Shown here: positions 1-7,951 of the stretch, piece after piece
Layout: each line of letters starts with the position of its first letter
Position numbering within the stretch: position 1 is the first letter of the stretch
DNA from: Thermohalobaculum sp039180675
GTDB lineage: Bacteria; Pseudomonadota; Alphaproteobacteria; Rhodobacterales; Rhodobacteraceae
Reading direction: 5' to 3'
Assembly (NCBI GenBank): GCA_039180675.1
Contig: JBCDDC010000008.1
Span: 62,001-126,000, forward strand
Length of the DNA stretch: 64,000 bases
Position numbers and translations under genes: made by a program
Notes under the pieces: model-generated
The model's database searches: none
Seen by the model: the letters and a program-made list of their open reading frames with translations, nothing else
What the model was told of the DNA's origin: nothing

Positions 1-1028
1 GCATGAGCTGAGATATATGGAATATCCAACGATTCCAGCACTTTGGACGCTGCGTCGCTGTCATTGTATGCAGGCCCGCCGACCAGGCTGAACCCGGTCA
101 GCGACACGACCGCATCAACCGTCGGCTTGCCGTCACGGGTAAAGAACGTCTCGATCCCCGGCCGCGCGTCCAGACCGCCGGCAAAGGCCGGAACCACGGT
201 CAGCCCGCGCGCCTCAAACGCCCGGACCACACCGTCATAATGCCCTGTGTCGCCGGACAGCACGTAGGACCGCATCAGCAGCAGCCCGACGCGCCCGCCC
301 TTCTGCACCGGCAGGGCGCTCAGATCGTCCGTCACCCGCCCGGGCAGGTCCGGGTGGTAGAGCCCGGTCTCCGGATACTCGACGGGATCGGCCACCGCGA
401 CCCGGCCCCGCAGCAACTCCCGCGGTCCGCTGGCATAGCGATTGATCAAGAGCCGAACCATGTTGGCGAGGTTCCCGTCAGTCGACGCCAGCCAGTACTG
501 CATGCAGAGGAAGTAGGCCCTCACATCCTGCGCCGTGCCGGGGATGAATTTCAGGATCTTGGGCAGGCGGCGCAGCATCTTCATCTGCCCGGCGCCGCTG
601 GTCTGTCCCGGCTTCTTCGAACCCCTGAGACGTTTCAACAGTGCGAGCGGGCCGCGATCCTTGCCGTCCATGCGGAACCGGCCGATCCGGGTCATCTTCA
701 TGATCTCGCCGGCCGAGACGGCGGCGAGCATCGCGTCGCAATCCTCGCGCCTCGCCTTCAGCGCGGGCAGGATCGCCTGGATATGCTCCTCCATGAAGAT
801 CATTGTGGCGATAATGATGTCGCCCTTGGCGATGCTGTCGCAGGCGGCCTTCGCCCGCTCAGGGTCCGACCATTCGGCGGCGAAGTGCAGATCCAAGCTG
901 AGCCCGGGCAGATCGCGCTTGAGCTGTCCCATGGCACGCTCGATCGCCCCGGCGATGTGCCGGTCGAGCGTCAGGATCACCACCCGGATCGGGACGGGAT
1001 CACCTGCTGAAATGGGCTTTAGCATCAT
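1..1028 (-). CDS. bchH: Magnesium chelatase subunit H (BchH), N-terminal part, cut by the window edge
   Basis: BchH is the large porphyrin-binding subunit of magnesium chelatase. With BchI and BchD it inserts Mg2+ into protoporphyrin IX, the first committed step of bacteriochlorophyll synthesis. Reading leftward from the tandem ATGs at 1028 and 1025, the frame stays open to base 1 (342 codons of a protein normally near 1,190). The N-terminus reads MMLKPISAGDPVPIRVVILT and continues with family stretches such as IIIATMIFMEEH and AYFLCMQYWLASTDGN. The start lies inside the last codons of bchB (29-base overlap), so the two are translated in series. The C-terminus is outside the window. The protein call rests on recognised family sequence and on bchF-N-B-H order. 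Confidence 0.95.
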   Translation of the reverse strand, partial: MMLKPISAGDPVPIRVVILTLDRHIAGAIERAMGQLKRDLPGLSLDLHFAAEWSDPERAKAACDSIAKGDIIIATMIFMEEHIQAILPALKARREDCDAMLAAVSAGEIMKMTRIGRFRMDGKDRGPLALLKRLRGSKKPGQTSGAGQMKMLRRLPKILKFIPGTAQDVRAYFLCMQYWLASTDGNLANMVRLLINRYASGPRELLRGRVAVADPVEYPETGLYHPDLPGRVTDDLSALPVQKGGRVGLLLMRSYVLSGDTGHYDGVVRAFEARGLTVVPAFAGGLDARPGIETFFTRDGKPTVDAVVSLTGFSLVGGPAYNDSDAASKVLESLDIPYISAH

Positions 1029-2511
1029 AGAGCGTCTCGAGGCTGATCGTCGTCAGGCCGTGGTCCTTTGCGAATGTCTCCGTGTTGCGCCGGGCCTTTC
1101 CGCGCACAAAGAAGGGGATTTTCTTAAGCTCCTGCTCAGCGCCGTCCTCCCATAGGATCGGTCCATCGAGCGGTTGCGTCTCCGGTGCCGCCTCAGCCGC
1201 ATGACCATGATGGCTGGGGCCCGCTTCATCGTGGAACTCGAAGTCGTCGCGGAACATGCCGAGCAGGTGTTCCTCCAGCCCCATCACCAGCGGATGGACC
1301 AGCGTGTCGAACAGGACATTGGCGCCCTCAAACCCCATCATGGGCGAGTACCGCGCCGGGAAATCCTGCACATGGACCGGTGCCGAGATCACGGCGCAGG
1401 GCATCTTCAGCCGCTTGGCGATATGGCGCTCCATCTGAGTGCCGAGCAGCATTTCGGGCGCAAGCTCGGCGACCTTGGCCTCGACCTCGAGGTAGTCGTC
1501 AGTGATCAGGGCCTCGCAACCGATCTCCTTGGCCAGGCCCCGGATCTCGCGGGCAAACTCGCGGCTATAGGTGCCGAGGCCGACGACCTCGAAGCCCATC
1601 TCCTCCTTGCAGACCCGCGCCAGCGCGAGCGCATGGGTGGCATCGCCGAAGACGAAGACCCGCTTGCCGGTCAGGTACGTGGAATCCACTGACTTCGAGT
1701 ACCAGGGCAACCGGCTCTCGACCTCGGCCAGGGTCTCGGCCGCGCACATGCCAGCAAGCTCCGCGACCTCGCGGATGAACTCGCGGGTCGCGTTGACGCC
1801 AATCGGCACCGTCTTGGTGCGCGGCATCTTGTGATCGCGCTCCAGCCAGCGCGCGGCGGTCTCCGCAACCTCCGGGTAGAGGATGATGTTGAAATCCGCC
1901 GCCGGGATGCGCGCGAGATCAGCCGTCGTCGCCTCCCAGGGCGCGATCACGTTGATGTGGATCCCCATCCGCTCGATCAGCGAACGGATCTCATTTAGAT
2001 CGTCGCGGTGGCGGAAGCCCAGCGCCGAGGGGCCGAGGATATTGCAAGACGGCTGGCCGATCTTCGAGACCGGCTGCGCGAAACTGCGCACCATGCGATA
2101 GAACGTCTCCGCCGCCCCCCAGTTCTCCTTTTTCTGGTAGGCGGGGAGTTCCAGCGGCACCACCGGCAGATCCAGACCCATGCCTTCAGCCAGACCGCCC
2201 GGGTCATCCTGGATCAGCTCCGCCGTGCAGGAGGAGCCAACCATGATCGCATCCGGGTCGAACCGGTCCACGGCGTCCTGACACGCCCGCTTGAAGAGGT
2301 TCGCCGTGTCCGATCCCAGATCGCGAGCCTGAAACGTCGTGTAGGTCACAGGCGGCCGACGGTCGCGCCGCTCGATCATCGTGAACAGCAGATCGGCATA
2401 TGTGTCGCCCTGTGGCGCGTGCAGCACGTAGTGCACACCCTTCATCGCGGTGGCGATCCGCATCGCGCCGATATGGGGCGGGCCCTCATATGTCCAGAGC
2501 GTCAGCTTCAT
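1000..2511 (-). CDS. bchB: Light-independent protochlorophyllide reductase subunit B (BchB)
   Basis: BchB and BchN form the catalytic NB component of dark-operative protochlorophyllide reductase, a nitrogenase-like enzyme reducing ring D with electrons from BchL. The chosen start at 2511 gives MKLTLWTYEGPPHIGA, the family N-terminus, and a 503-residue protein of normal length. An upstream in-frame start would add 35 residues lying inside bchN, so it was rejected. Asp36 (in APQGDTYADLL) is the residue known in Rhodobacter to supply the fourth ligand of the NB [4Fe-4S] cluster, so the unusual three-Cys/one-Asp ligation is conserved. The start overlaps the bchN stop by four bases (ATGA), and bchH follows with a 29-base overlap. 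Confidence 0.97.
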   Translation of the reverse strand: MKLTLWTYEGPPHIGAMRIATAMKGVHYVLHAPQGDTYADLLFTMIERRDRRPPVTYTTFQARDLGSDTANLFKRACQDAVDRFDPDAIMVGSSCTAELIQDDPGGLAEGMGLDLPVVPLELPAYQKKENWGAAETFYRMVRSFAQPVSKIGQPSCNILGPSALGFRHRDDLNEIRSLIERMGIHINVIAPWEATTADLARIPAADFNIILYPEVAETAARWLERDHKMPRTKTVPIGVNATREFIREVAELAGMCAAETLAEVESRLPWYSKSVDSTYLTGKRVFVFGDATHALALARVCKEEMGFEVVGLGTYSREFAREIRGLAKEIGCEALITDDYLEVEAKVAELAPEMLLGTQMERHIAKRLKMPCAVISAPVHVQDFPARYSPMMGFEGANVLFDTLVHPLVMGLEEHLLGMFRDDFEFHDEAGPSHHGHAAEAAPETQPLDGPILWEDGAEQELKKIPFFVRGKARRNTETFAKDHGLTTISLETLYDAKAHFSR

Positions 2512-3770
2512 ACCGCCAGCCTCGTGCGGCGGTCGAGCGGGCGCTGGAACAGACCGGCCAGGTCGGCCGCCTGCTCGTAGCCCTGGATCGGGGTGAAGAC
2601 GAGTTCGATAGACCACTTGGTCGTCATCCCCTCCGCCTCCAGCGGATTAGCGAGGCCAAGGCCACAGACCGTAATATCCGGCCGTGCCTGACGGCAGCGG
2701 TCCAACTGGCGCTCGACATCCTGGCCCTCGGTCATCCGGATGTCGTCGGGGATCAGATCCAACTCCGGCTCGTTGAGCAGCCGATGCAGGTAGGGCGTGC
2801 CAATCTCCACCGGGTCCATGCCAAGCTCACGGGTCAGGAACCGCCCGATCGGTAGCTCGAGTTGGCTGTCAGGGAAGAAGAAGACCGTCTTGCCCGCCAT
2901 GCCCTCGCGGATATGCGCCAGTGTCGCCTCGGCCCGGCGCCGCGCCGGCCCGGTGACCAGATCAAACTCGGCTTGTGAAACATCGAATGCCCGCGCCGCC
3001 GATCTGAGCCAGAGCGTCGTGCCCTCTGCACCCAGCGGGAAGGGCGCAGCCAGAATCTCGGCCCCGCGCTCCTCCAACGCCCGTGCAGTGTCCCGCAGGA
3101 ACGGCTGCGCCAACAGCACCTTTGTCCCCGGCCCAACCGATGGCAGATCTCGCGCGAATCGGGGAGGAAGGAAGCTTGCAGGTATGCCGAGTTGTCCGAA
3201 AATGCGCGAAAACTGATCCTCGACAACTTCTGCAAGCGCTCCAGCAACCAAAAGCTGAGGCGCCTCCGCCTCCGTCATCTCAGGGACGAGCGCGGCGAGA
3301 CACGCGTCCTCGCCCTCCGTGAACGTCGTCTCGATCCCCGATCCTGAGTAGTTCAGGATCCGACAGCCATCATGCTCCCGATTCAGCCGTTGTGCAGCGC
3401 GGGATAGATCGAGCTTGATCACTTCCGACGGACAGGAGCCGACGAGGAAGAGGAGTTTTATGTCAGGTCTGCGTGACAGAAGCTCCGAGACCACCCGATC
3501 CAGCTCGTCATTCGCGTCCTTCAGCCCGGCCAGATCATGGTCGTCGATAATCGCTGTCCCGAATCGCGGCTCGGCGAAGATCATGACCCCCGCGGCGGAC
3601 TGGATCAGATGGGCGCAGGTGCGGCTGCCAATTACCAGGAAGAAGGCATCCTGGATCTTGCGATGCAGCCAGATGATACCGGTCAGACCGCAGAAGACTT
3701 CGCGCTGTCCATCCTCGCGTTCGACAGGTCGCGCGCAGCCTTGGCGGAGCTGGGGGGCCTGGGTGTTCAT
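2508..3770 (-). CDS. bchN: Light-independent protochlorophyllide reductase subunit N (BchN)
   Basis: BchN is the NifD-like partner of BchB in dark-operative protochlorophyllide reductase. The 420-residue product has Cys27 (EVFCGLTG), Cys52 (SRTCAHLIQ) and Cys113 (VGSCPSEV). Their spacing matches the three cysteines that hold the NB cluster together with BchB Asp36, so both halves of the cluster site are intact. It overlaps bchF upstream and bchB downstream by ATGA junctions, which implies translational coupling across the operon. Oxygen regulation would come from the shared bchF promoter, where a PpsR-type operator is present. Confidence 0.97.
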   Translation of the reverse strand: MNTQAPQLRQGCARPVEREDGQREVFCGLTGIIWLHRKIQDAFFLVIGSRTCAHLIQSAAGVMIFAEPRFGTAIIDDHDLAGLKDANDELDRVVSELLSRRPDIKLLFLVGSCPSEVIKLDLSRAAQRLNREHDGCRILNYSGSGIETTFTEGEDACLAALVPEMTEAEAPQLLVAGALAEVVEDQFSRIFGQLGIPASFLPPRFARDLPSVGPGTKVLLAQPFLRDTARALEERGAEILAAPFPLGAEGTTLWLRSAARAFDVSQAEFDLVTGPARRRAEATLAHIREGMAGKTVFFFPDSQLELPIGRFLTRELGMDPVEIGTPYLHRLLNEPELDLIPDDIRMTEGQDVERQLDRCRQARPDITVCGLGLANPLEAEGMTTKWSIELVFTPIQGYEQAADLAGLFQRPLDRRTRLAV

Positions 3771-4294
3771 GCCGGCACCTCACCTTGGGGTCCAGCGGTC
3801 TCTCCCTGAAGGCGAGCCTGCCGGAGTTTCCACAGAAACTGCCCCGCATTGATCACATAGGCGGCATAGGCGGCGAGCGCGATGAACATCTGCGCCTCTG
3901 CCGACCAGAAGGCAAAAAGCGCATAGATATAAAGGGTATGGAGCGCGATCACGATCATCGAGAACGCGTCCTCCCAAAAGAACGCGGGCGCGAAAAGGTA
4001 CTGCCCGAAGACGACCTTCTCCCAGATGGCGCCGGTGATCATGATCGTGTAGAGCACCGCTGTTTTCAGCAAAATCGAGACCGTCGCGGCCTCGAATCCA
4101 ACCCCGTAGGTCAGGTATCTGACCACCAGGACCAGACTGATAGCGAAGATCAGGAACTGTAGCGGGGCAAGGATCGCCTGGACCGTTGTCCAGGCCGTCT
4201 CGTCGCGACGGCGACGCTGTTCGGGCGTGTAGAGTCCGGCACCCGGACGTCCCGCCTCTGGACCAGGTCGGCCCATGTTCCCTCCCATCGACAT
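3767..4294 (-). CDS. bchF: 2-vinyl bacteriochlorophyllide hydratase (BchF)
   Basis: BchF hydrates the C3 vinyl group of (bacterio)chlorophyllide on the path to bacteriochlorophyll a. The product of up to 175 residues has about four hydrophobic membrane segments and the family stretches LYTPEQRRRRDETAW and AIWEKVVFGQYLFAPAFFWEDAFS. The first ATG is at 4294, but a third in-frame ATG at 4276 has a much better ribosome-binding site (GGGAGG four bases upstream) and would give 169 residues. I think the shorter form is likelier. It is the promoter-proximal gene of bchF-N-B-H, with its stop overlapping the bchN start by four bases. Confidence 0.95.
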   Translation of the reverse strand: MSMGGNMGRPGPEAGRPGAGLYTPEQRRRRDETAWTTVQAILAPLQFLIFAISLVLVVRYLTYGVGFEAATVSILLKTAVLYTIMITGAIWEKVVFGQYLFAPAFFWEDAFSMIVIALHTLYIYALFAFWSAEAQMFIALAAYAAYVINAGQFLWKLRQARLQGETAGPQGEVPA

Positions 4295-4637
4295 TATAGG
4301 CTGTCAGGATCGTTCGAAGGTACTGCGCTCAGCTTCGATATGTCAATCTAGCTTTACACTATGTTTGATTGACACATGACCAAACGGTGAGTCGTTTCAG
4401 TTTTTATTGACGACTCGAATAGTCATGAAACCGCTACTTTCATTTCCGAAATGCGGCAGGCGAATCCCACCAACCGGAAAGATTCGGGGGTTCCACGTGA
4501 TCGAGATTGTAAAATCCGGCGCTTCGTGGACTGACATCATAAGTCTTGACGGTGATCGGGCCGTCTCAATGCCCGCGTTCAAGATACGCGGCGACTGAGC
4601 CGCGCTTCGCGAACACGAGGCGACAGCGGAGGGCGCT
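4295..4637. promoter_or_regulatory. Divergent control region between bchF and aerR
   Basis: This 343-base gap is AT-richer than the genes around it and separates the leftward bch operon from rightward aerR-ppsR. It holds an exact PpsR operator (listed separately) and a 7-bp inverted repeat, GAGTCGT at 4389-4395 with ACGACTC at 4410-4416. A rightward frame (ATG 4425, stop 4596-4598, 57 codons) and an overlapping leftward frame are open. The rightward frame has no clear ribosome-binding site and its third-position GC is only about 59 percent by my count, low for this genome. I do not call it a gene, but it is the only candidate here. Confidence 0.6.
4341..4358. promoter_or_regulatory. PpsR/CrtJ operator TGT-N12-ACA upstream of bchF
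   Basis: The bases read TGT-CAATCTAGCTTT-ACA, an exact match to the TGT-N12-ACA palindrome bound by PpsR/CrtJ. On the leftward strand the half-site is part of TTGACA, as in known bch promoters where the operator overlaps the -35 element. A further TGT and TTGACA half-site cluster lies at 4362-4376 with non-standard spacing. It probably represses bchFNBH in air. It could also act on aerR, whose start is about 280 bases to the right. Confidence 0.75.
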
Positions 4638-5507
4638 TTGCGTCTGGCACTGAACTTGCGGCAGTTTAGCGAAGAGGCTACTCCTCTAATGAGAGACGTT
4701 TGGTTCTTCTCCGGCCTAGAGGACAGGGTGTCAGACGAGGAGTGTCTGCAGGCGACGATCGAAGTCGACGTGATCCCGCGTTTGCTCGCCGCCTCCCGTG
4801 CGATCGAGACAGAACCCGTTGATGCCCGCGCTCAGCCAAGCGATCTCGATACATTCTGTCAGGTATTGCTCGGCGATACGGTTGAAGATGTCTTCCTCTA
4901 CATCGATGAGCAGATCCAGCGCGGCGTAACGCTCGACGCTGTCTATCTCGGTCATCTCGCCGGGGCGGCGCGCAGGCTCGGCGTTCTCTGGGAAGAGGAC
5001 GCGATCTCGCTCGGCGAGGTCTCAATCGGCCTGATGCGCATGCACCAGGTTTTGCGGAGGCTCAGCCCGAGCTTCGTCTCGGAGGCACCGGTCGCCGCAA
5101 CCTCCGGGACCGCGCTCTTTGCCGTGGCACCGGGAGAGACCCACGCGCTCGGCGTCGTCATCATGGCAGAGTTTTTCACCCGGGCGGGCTGGCAGACCCA
5201 TGTCGACCTGAACCCTGAAGAGGATGAGCTTTCTGCCGCGGTCCTGCGCTCCGGCGCAACGCTGGTTGGCCTCTCGGCGAGCGCGACGCGGTTTCTACCG
5301 CAGGTGAAGACCTCAATCGACTTGATCCGAACGGCCGTCGATGGCCGCCCGCTCTTCATTCTGGTCGGAGGCAACGCCTTTGCTGAGGACCCATCCGCCG
5401 CCCGACGAGTCGGCGCCGATGGGTTCGCCCATGACGCGATCGAGGCGCTGGCGCTTGTGAAAAAGATGGCAATCCGGAACGGAAGCGGACCGAGCCCACT
5501 TAACTGA
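4638..5507 (+). CDS. aerR: AerR/PpaA cobalamin-binding photosynthesis regulator
   Basis: AerR (PpaA) binds cobalamin and acts as antirepressor of PpsR/CrtJ, linking photosynthesis gene expression to B12 and light. The 289-residue product has a helical cap with ARRLGVLWEED (residues 111-121) and a B12-binding fold. His169 in PGETHALG sits where the axial cobalt ligand is expected. The TTG start at 4638 has a GGAGG five bases upstream. An in-frame ATG at 4689 has no comparable site but could start a shorter form, and long and short AerR forms are known in Rhodobacter capsulatus. ppsR follows 33 bases later, so the repressor and its antirepressor are probably co-transcribed. Confidence 0.93.
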   Translation: MRLALNLRQFSEEATPLMRDVWFFSGLEDRVSDEECLQATIEVDVIPRLLAASRAIETEPVDARAQPSDLDTFCQVLLGDTVEDVFLYIDEQIQRGVTLDAVYLGHLAGAARRLGVLWEEDAISLGEVSIGLMRMHQVLRRLSPSFVSEAPVAATSGTALFAVAPGETHALGVVIMAEFFTRAGWQTHVDLNPEEDELSAAVLRSGATLVGLSASATRFLPQVKTSIDLIRTAVDGRPLFILVGGNAFAEDPSAARRVGADGFAHDAIEALALVKKMAIRNGSGPSPLN

Positions 5508-5540
5508 ACGTAACGAAAAGAAAGGCAAGAGAAGTCTTCG

Positions 5541-6953
5541 ATGTCACAGAACTTCGCAGAACGCATCACACGGCTTCCGGAACTCACCGTCCGGAATGTG
5601 GATACGTTTCTGGCGGCATGCGGAGATATCGGCCTTTATATCGATCACAGCGATACGATCCTGGAAGTCTTTGCAGCGGATGAGGCTCTGCACGACACAA
5701 CAAGCGGCTGGGTCGGCAAACACCTGTCCGACGTGCTGACCGTCGAGAGCCTGCCGAAGATCAACGATCTATTGACCGCCCTGCGCGACGGCGCACAGAC
5801 CCGGCGCCGCCAGGTCAACCACCCAATGCCGGGCCAGGCTGACGATCTTCCCGTCACCTATGGTGGCTGGCTGCTGAACGACGCCGGGCATATCGCGCTC
5901 TTCGGGCAGGATCTGCGCCCGATGGCTTCGCTGCAATCCCGGCTCGTCTCCTCCCAGCAGACGCTCGAGCGAGACTATGAGCGGATGCGCAAGATGGAGG
6001 CCCGTTACCGGATGCTCTTCCAGGACGCGTCCGACGCCTTCCTGATCGTCGATGCGAACGATCACCGCATTCTCGAGGCCAACCCGCGCGCAGGCCAGGT
6101 GCTTGGGGCGCAGCCGAGCGATCTCGCGGGTCGGAAGCTGAGCCAGATCTTTGTCAAACCGGACCGCGGCACGATCGAGAGCATGCTGGCAGGGGTGATG
6201 GCCTCGGCCCGTGGAGAGAGCGTTACAGCCCGCATTGACGGCACTGAAAGCTCGCGCCTTTCCGTCCATGCCAAGCTTTTCCGTGCGGCCGCGGCAACCC
6301 TTTTCATGATCCGCGTCGGGCCTGACCGGGATGGGGCGGACGACCATCTTACCGCCACCCAGGGAAACACGACCAGGCTCTTGGAGGGTGCGATGGACGG
6401 AGTGGCCCTGACCAACGAGGCTGGACAAATCATCTGGGTCAACAGCGCGTTCCTCGACCTCACGCAACTAGCGATGCGCGAACATGCGATCGGCACACCG
6501 CTTGCCGAGTATCTGGGCCGCACAGATGTCGACTTCAGCGTTCTGCTGTCGAACACCAAGCGCCATGGCCGGGTGCGCAGCTTCTCAACCACCTGCCGGG
6601 GCACCGGCGGCTTGATGACCGATGTCGACGTTGCGGCCATCGCAATGCCCGACGGCACGCCGCCGGGCTATGGCTTCGTGGTCCGCGATGTCTCAATGCA
6701 GGCAGCCGCCCGGGACGACGGGGCAGACGCCCTGCCGCGGTCGGCCGAACAACTGACTGAACTGATCGGCCGAATGCCGCTGCGCGATGTCGTGCGTACC
6801 GCAACCGATGTGATCGAGAAGATGTGCATCGAGACGGCACTGCGCATGACTGGCGACAACCGCGCCTCGGCTGCGGAGATGCTTGGCCTCAGCCGCCAGA
6901 GTCTCTACGTAAAGCTCCGCCGCTACGATCTGGGCGATCTCAAGGACAACTGA
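5541..6953 (+). CDS. ppsR: Transcriptional regulator PpsR (CrtJ), aerobic repressor of photosynthesis genes
   Basis: PpsR represses bch, crt and puc genes in air by binding TGT-N12-ACA. The 470-residue product has an N-terminal PAS-like region, a coiled linker (about 130-155), two PAS domains (about 155-260 and 275-385) and a C-terminal Fis-type helix-turn-helix ending in NRASAAEMLGLSRQSLYVKL. Cys429 sits in the helix-turn-helix domain, as does the redox-active C-terminal Cys of studied PpsR/CrtJ. The other cysteines are Cys27 and Cys352. Where the studied proteins have their second redox Cys, near residue 250 just after an LFRA motif, this protein reads LFRAAAATLFMIR with no Cys. It is transcribed with aerR. 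Confidence 0.95.
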   Translation: MSQNFAERITRLPELTVRNVDTFLAACGDIGLYIDHSDTILEVFAADEALHDTTSGWVGKHLSDVLTVESLPKINDLLTALRDGAQTRRRQVNHPMPGQADDLPVTYGGWLLNDAGHIALFGQDLRPMASLQSRLVSSQQTLERDYERMRKMEARYRMLFQDASDAFLIVDANDHRILEANPRAGQVLGAQPSDLAGRKLSQIFVKPDRGTIESMLAGVMASARGESVTARIDGTESSRLSVHAKLFRAAAATLFMIRVGPDRDGADDHLTATQGNTTRLLEGAMDGVALTNEAGQIIWVNSAFLDLTQLAMREHAIGTPLAEYLGRTDVDFSVLLSNTKRHGRVRSFSTTCRGTGGLMTDVDVAAIAMPDGTPPGYGFVVRDVSMQAAARDDGADALPRSAEQLTELIGRMPLRDVVRTATDVIEKMCIETALRMTGDNRASAAEMLGLSRQSLYVKLRRYDLGDLKDN

Positions 6954-7022
6954 TCCAGGTCAGCGAATAAGTTTCATTCAAGAACGGACCGCGCACAAAA
7001 TAGGTCTTTGCAACTGACAGAG

Positions 7023-7040
7023 TGTCATGTTTTATTGACA
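7023..7040. promoter_or_regulatory. PpsR/CrtJ operator TGT-N12-ACA upstream of bchG
   Basis: TGT-CATGTTTTATTG-ACA is an exact PpsR-type palindrome whose right half is TTGACA, a good -35 hexamer for rightward transcription into bchG. It ends two bases before the favoured bchG ATG at 7043. If TTGACA were used as -35, transcripts would begin inside that reading frame, so either the promoter lies further upstream or the bchG start is later. Repression of bchG-bch2-bchP in air is the expected role. Confidence 0.75.
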
Positions 7041-7042
7041 CT

Positions 7043-7951
7043 ATGGCCGTCCAGATTCCGCAACGTCCGATTCCTCAGGCCCGATACCCCGAGCCTATGG
7101 CGGTGCTGTCCTTGCTCCACCCGGTCACCTGGTTCCCGCCAATGTGGGCCTTTGGCTGCGGCGTGATCTCATCAGGGCTCAGCCTCGCCGATCGCTGGCC
7201 GCTGATCGTTGCGGGGATTGTCCTCGCAGGCCCCATGGTCTGCGCGATGAGCCAGGCGATAAATGACTGGTATGACCGCCATGTCGACGCGATTAACGAG
7301 CCCGACCGGCCGATCCCTTCGGGCCGCATCCCGGGCGCATGGGGTTTCTGGATCGCGGTGCTTTGGACAGCGGCCTCGCTGATGCTTGCGGCAACCCTTG
7401 GTCCATGGGGCTTCGGCGCCGCCGTGATCGCCATCGCCCTCGCCTGGGCCTATTCCGCGCCACCGTTCCGCCTGAAGATGAACGGCTGGCTCGGCTGCGG
7501 CGCCTGCGGGCTGGCCTATGAAAGCCTGCCATGGATCACTGGCGCCGCGATCATGGCCGATGGCGCCCCGCGCGGCGAGATCCTGCTGATCGCGCTGCTC
7601 TACGGGCTTGGCGCCCACGGCATCATGACGCTGAACGATTTCAAGGCGATCGAGGGCGACCGGCGCTGCGGGGTCCGCTCGCTACCCGTCATTCTGGGAC
7701 CACAGACCGCGGCACGCCTCGCCTGCCATGTCATGGCGGCGCCGCAGATCGTCGTGATCGTCCTGCTCTTCATTTGGGGCGCGCCGATCCACGCAGGCCT
7801 GATAGCCTTGTCGCTGATTGCACAAGGCTTCGCCATGCGCCGCTGGCTCGGCGACCCGCGCGGGCTTGCCCCCTGGTACAACGGTACAGGCGTGCTCCTC
7901 TACGTCCTCGGTATGTTGACCGCAGCTTTCGCTTTGGGGGGGATGTTATGA
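7043..7951 (+). CDS. bchG: Bacteriochlorophyll synthase (BchG)
   Basis: BchG attaches geranylgeranyl diphosphate to bacteriochlorophyllide a at the membrane. It is a UbiA-family prenyltransferase. The prenyl-diphosphate motif NDWYDRHVDAINEPDRPIPS is intact, as is the N-terminal HPVTWFPPMWAF signature, and about nine hydrophobic segments are visible. The start at 7043 gives 302 residues. GTG 7022 and ATG 7097 are alternatives, but the PEP tripeptide before the signature is shared with other BchG proteins and argues against 7097. No strong ribosome-binding site precedes any of them. The stop overlaps the next start (ATGA at 7948-7951). Confidence 0.95.
   Translation: MAVQIPQRPIPQARYPEPMAVLSLLHPVTWFPPMWAFGCGVISSGLSLADRWPLIVAGIVLAGPMVCAMSQAINDWYDRHVDAINEPDRPIPSGRIPGAWGFWIAVLWTAASLMLAATLGPWGFGAAVIAIALAWAYSAPPFRLKMNGWLGCGACGLAYESLPWITGAAIMADGAPRGEILLIALLYGLGAHGIMTLNDFKAIEGDRRCGVRSLPVILGPQTAARLACHVMAAPQIVVIVLLFIWGAPIHAGLIALSLIAQGFAMRRWLGDPRGLAPWYNGTGVLLYVLGMLTAAFALGGML

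Noticed and set aside
240..1155. Plus-strand frames at the left edge
   Set aside because: The reverse strand encodes recognisable BchH sequence across the whole stretch, so these are shadows.
4286..4300. A TATAAT sequence on the leftward strand just before bchF
   Set aside because: It overlaps the first possible ATG of bchF and has no -35 hexamer at the right distance.
4425..4598. A 57-codon rightward frame in the bchF-aerR control region
   Set aside because: No ribosome-binding site, third-position GC far below the neighbouring genes, and an overlapping antisense frame. Mentioned under the control region but not called.
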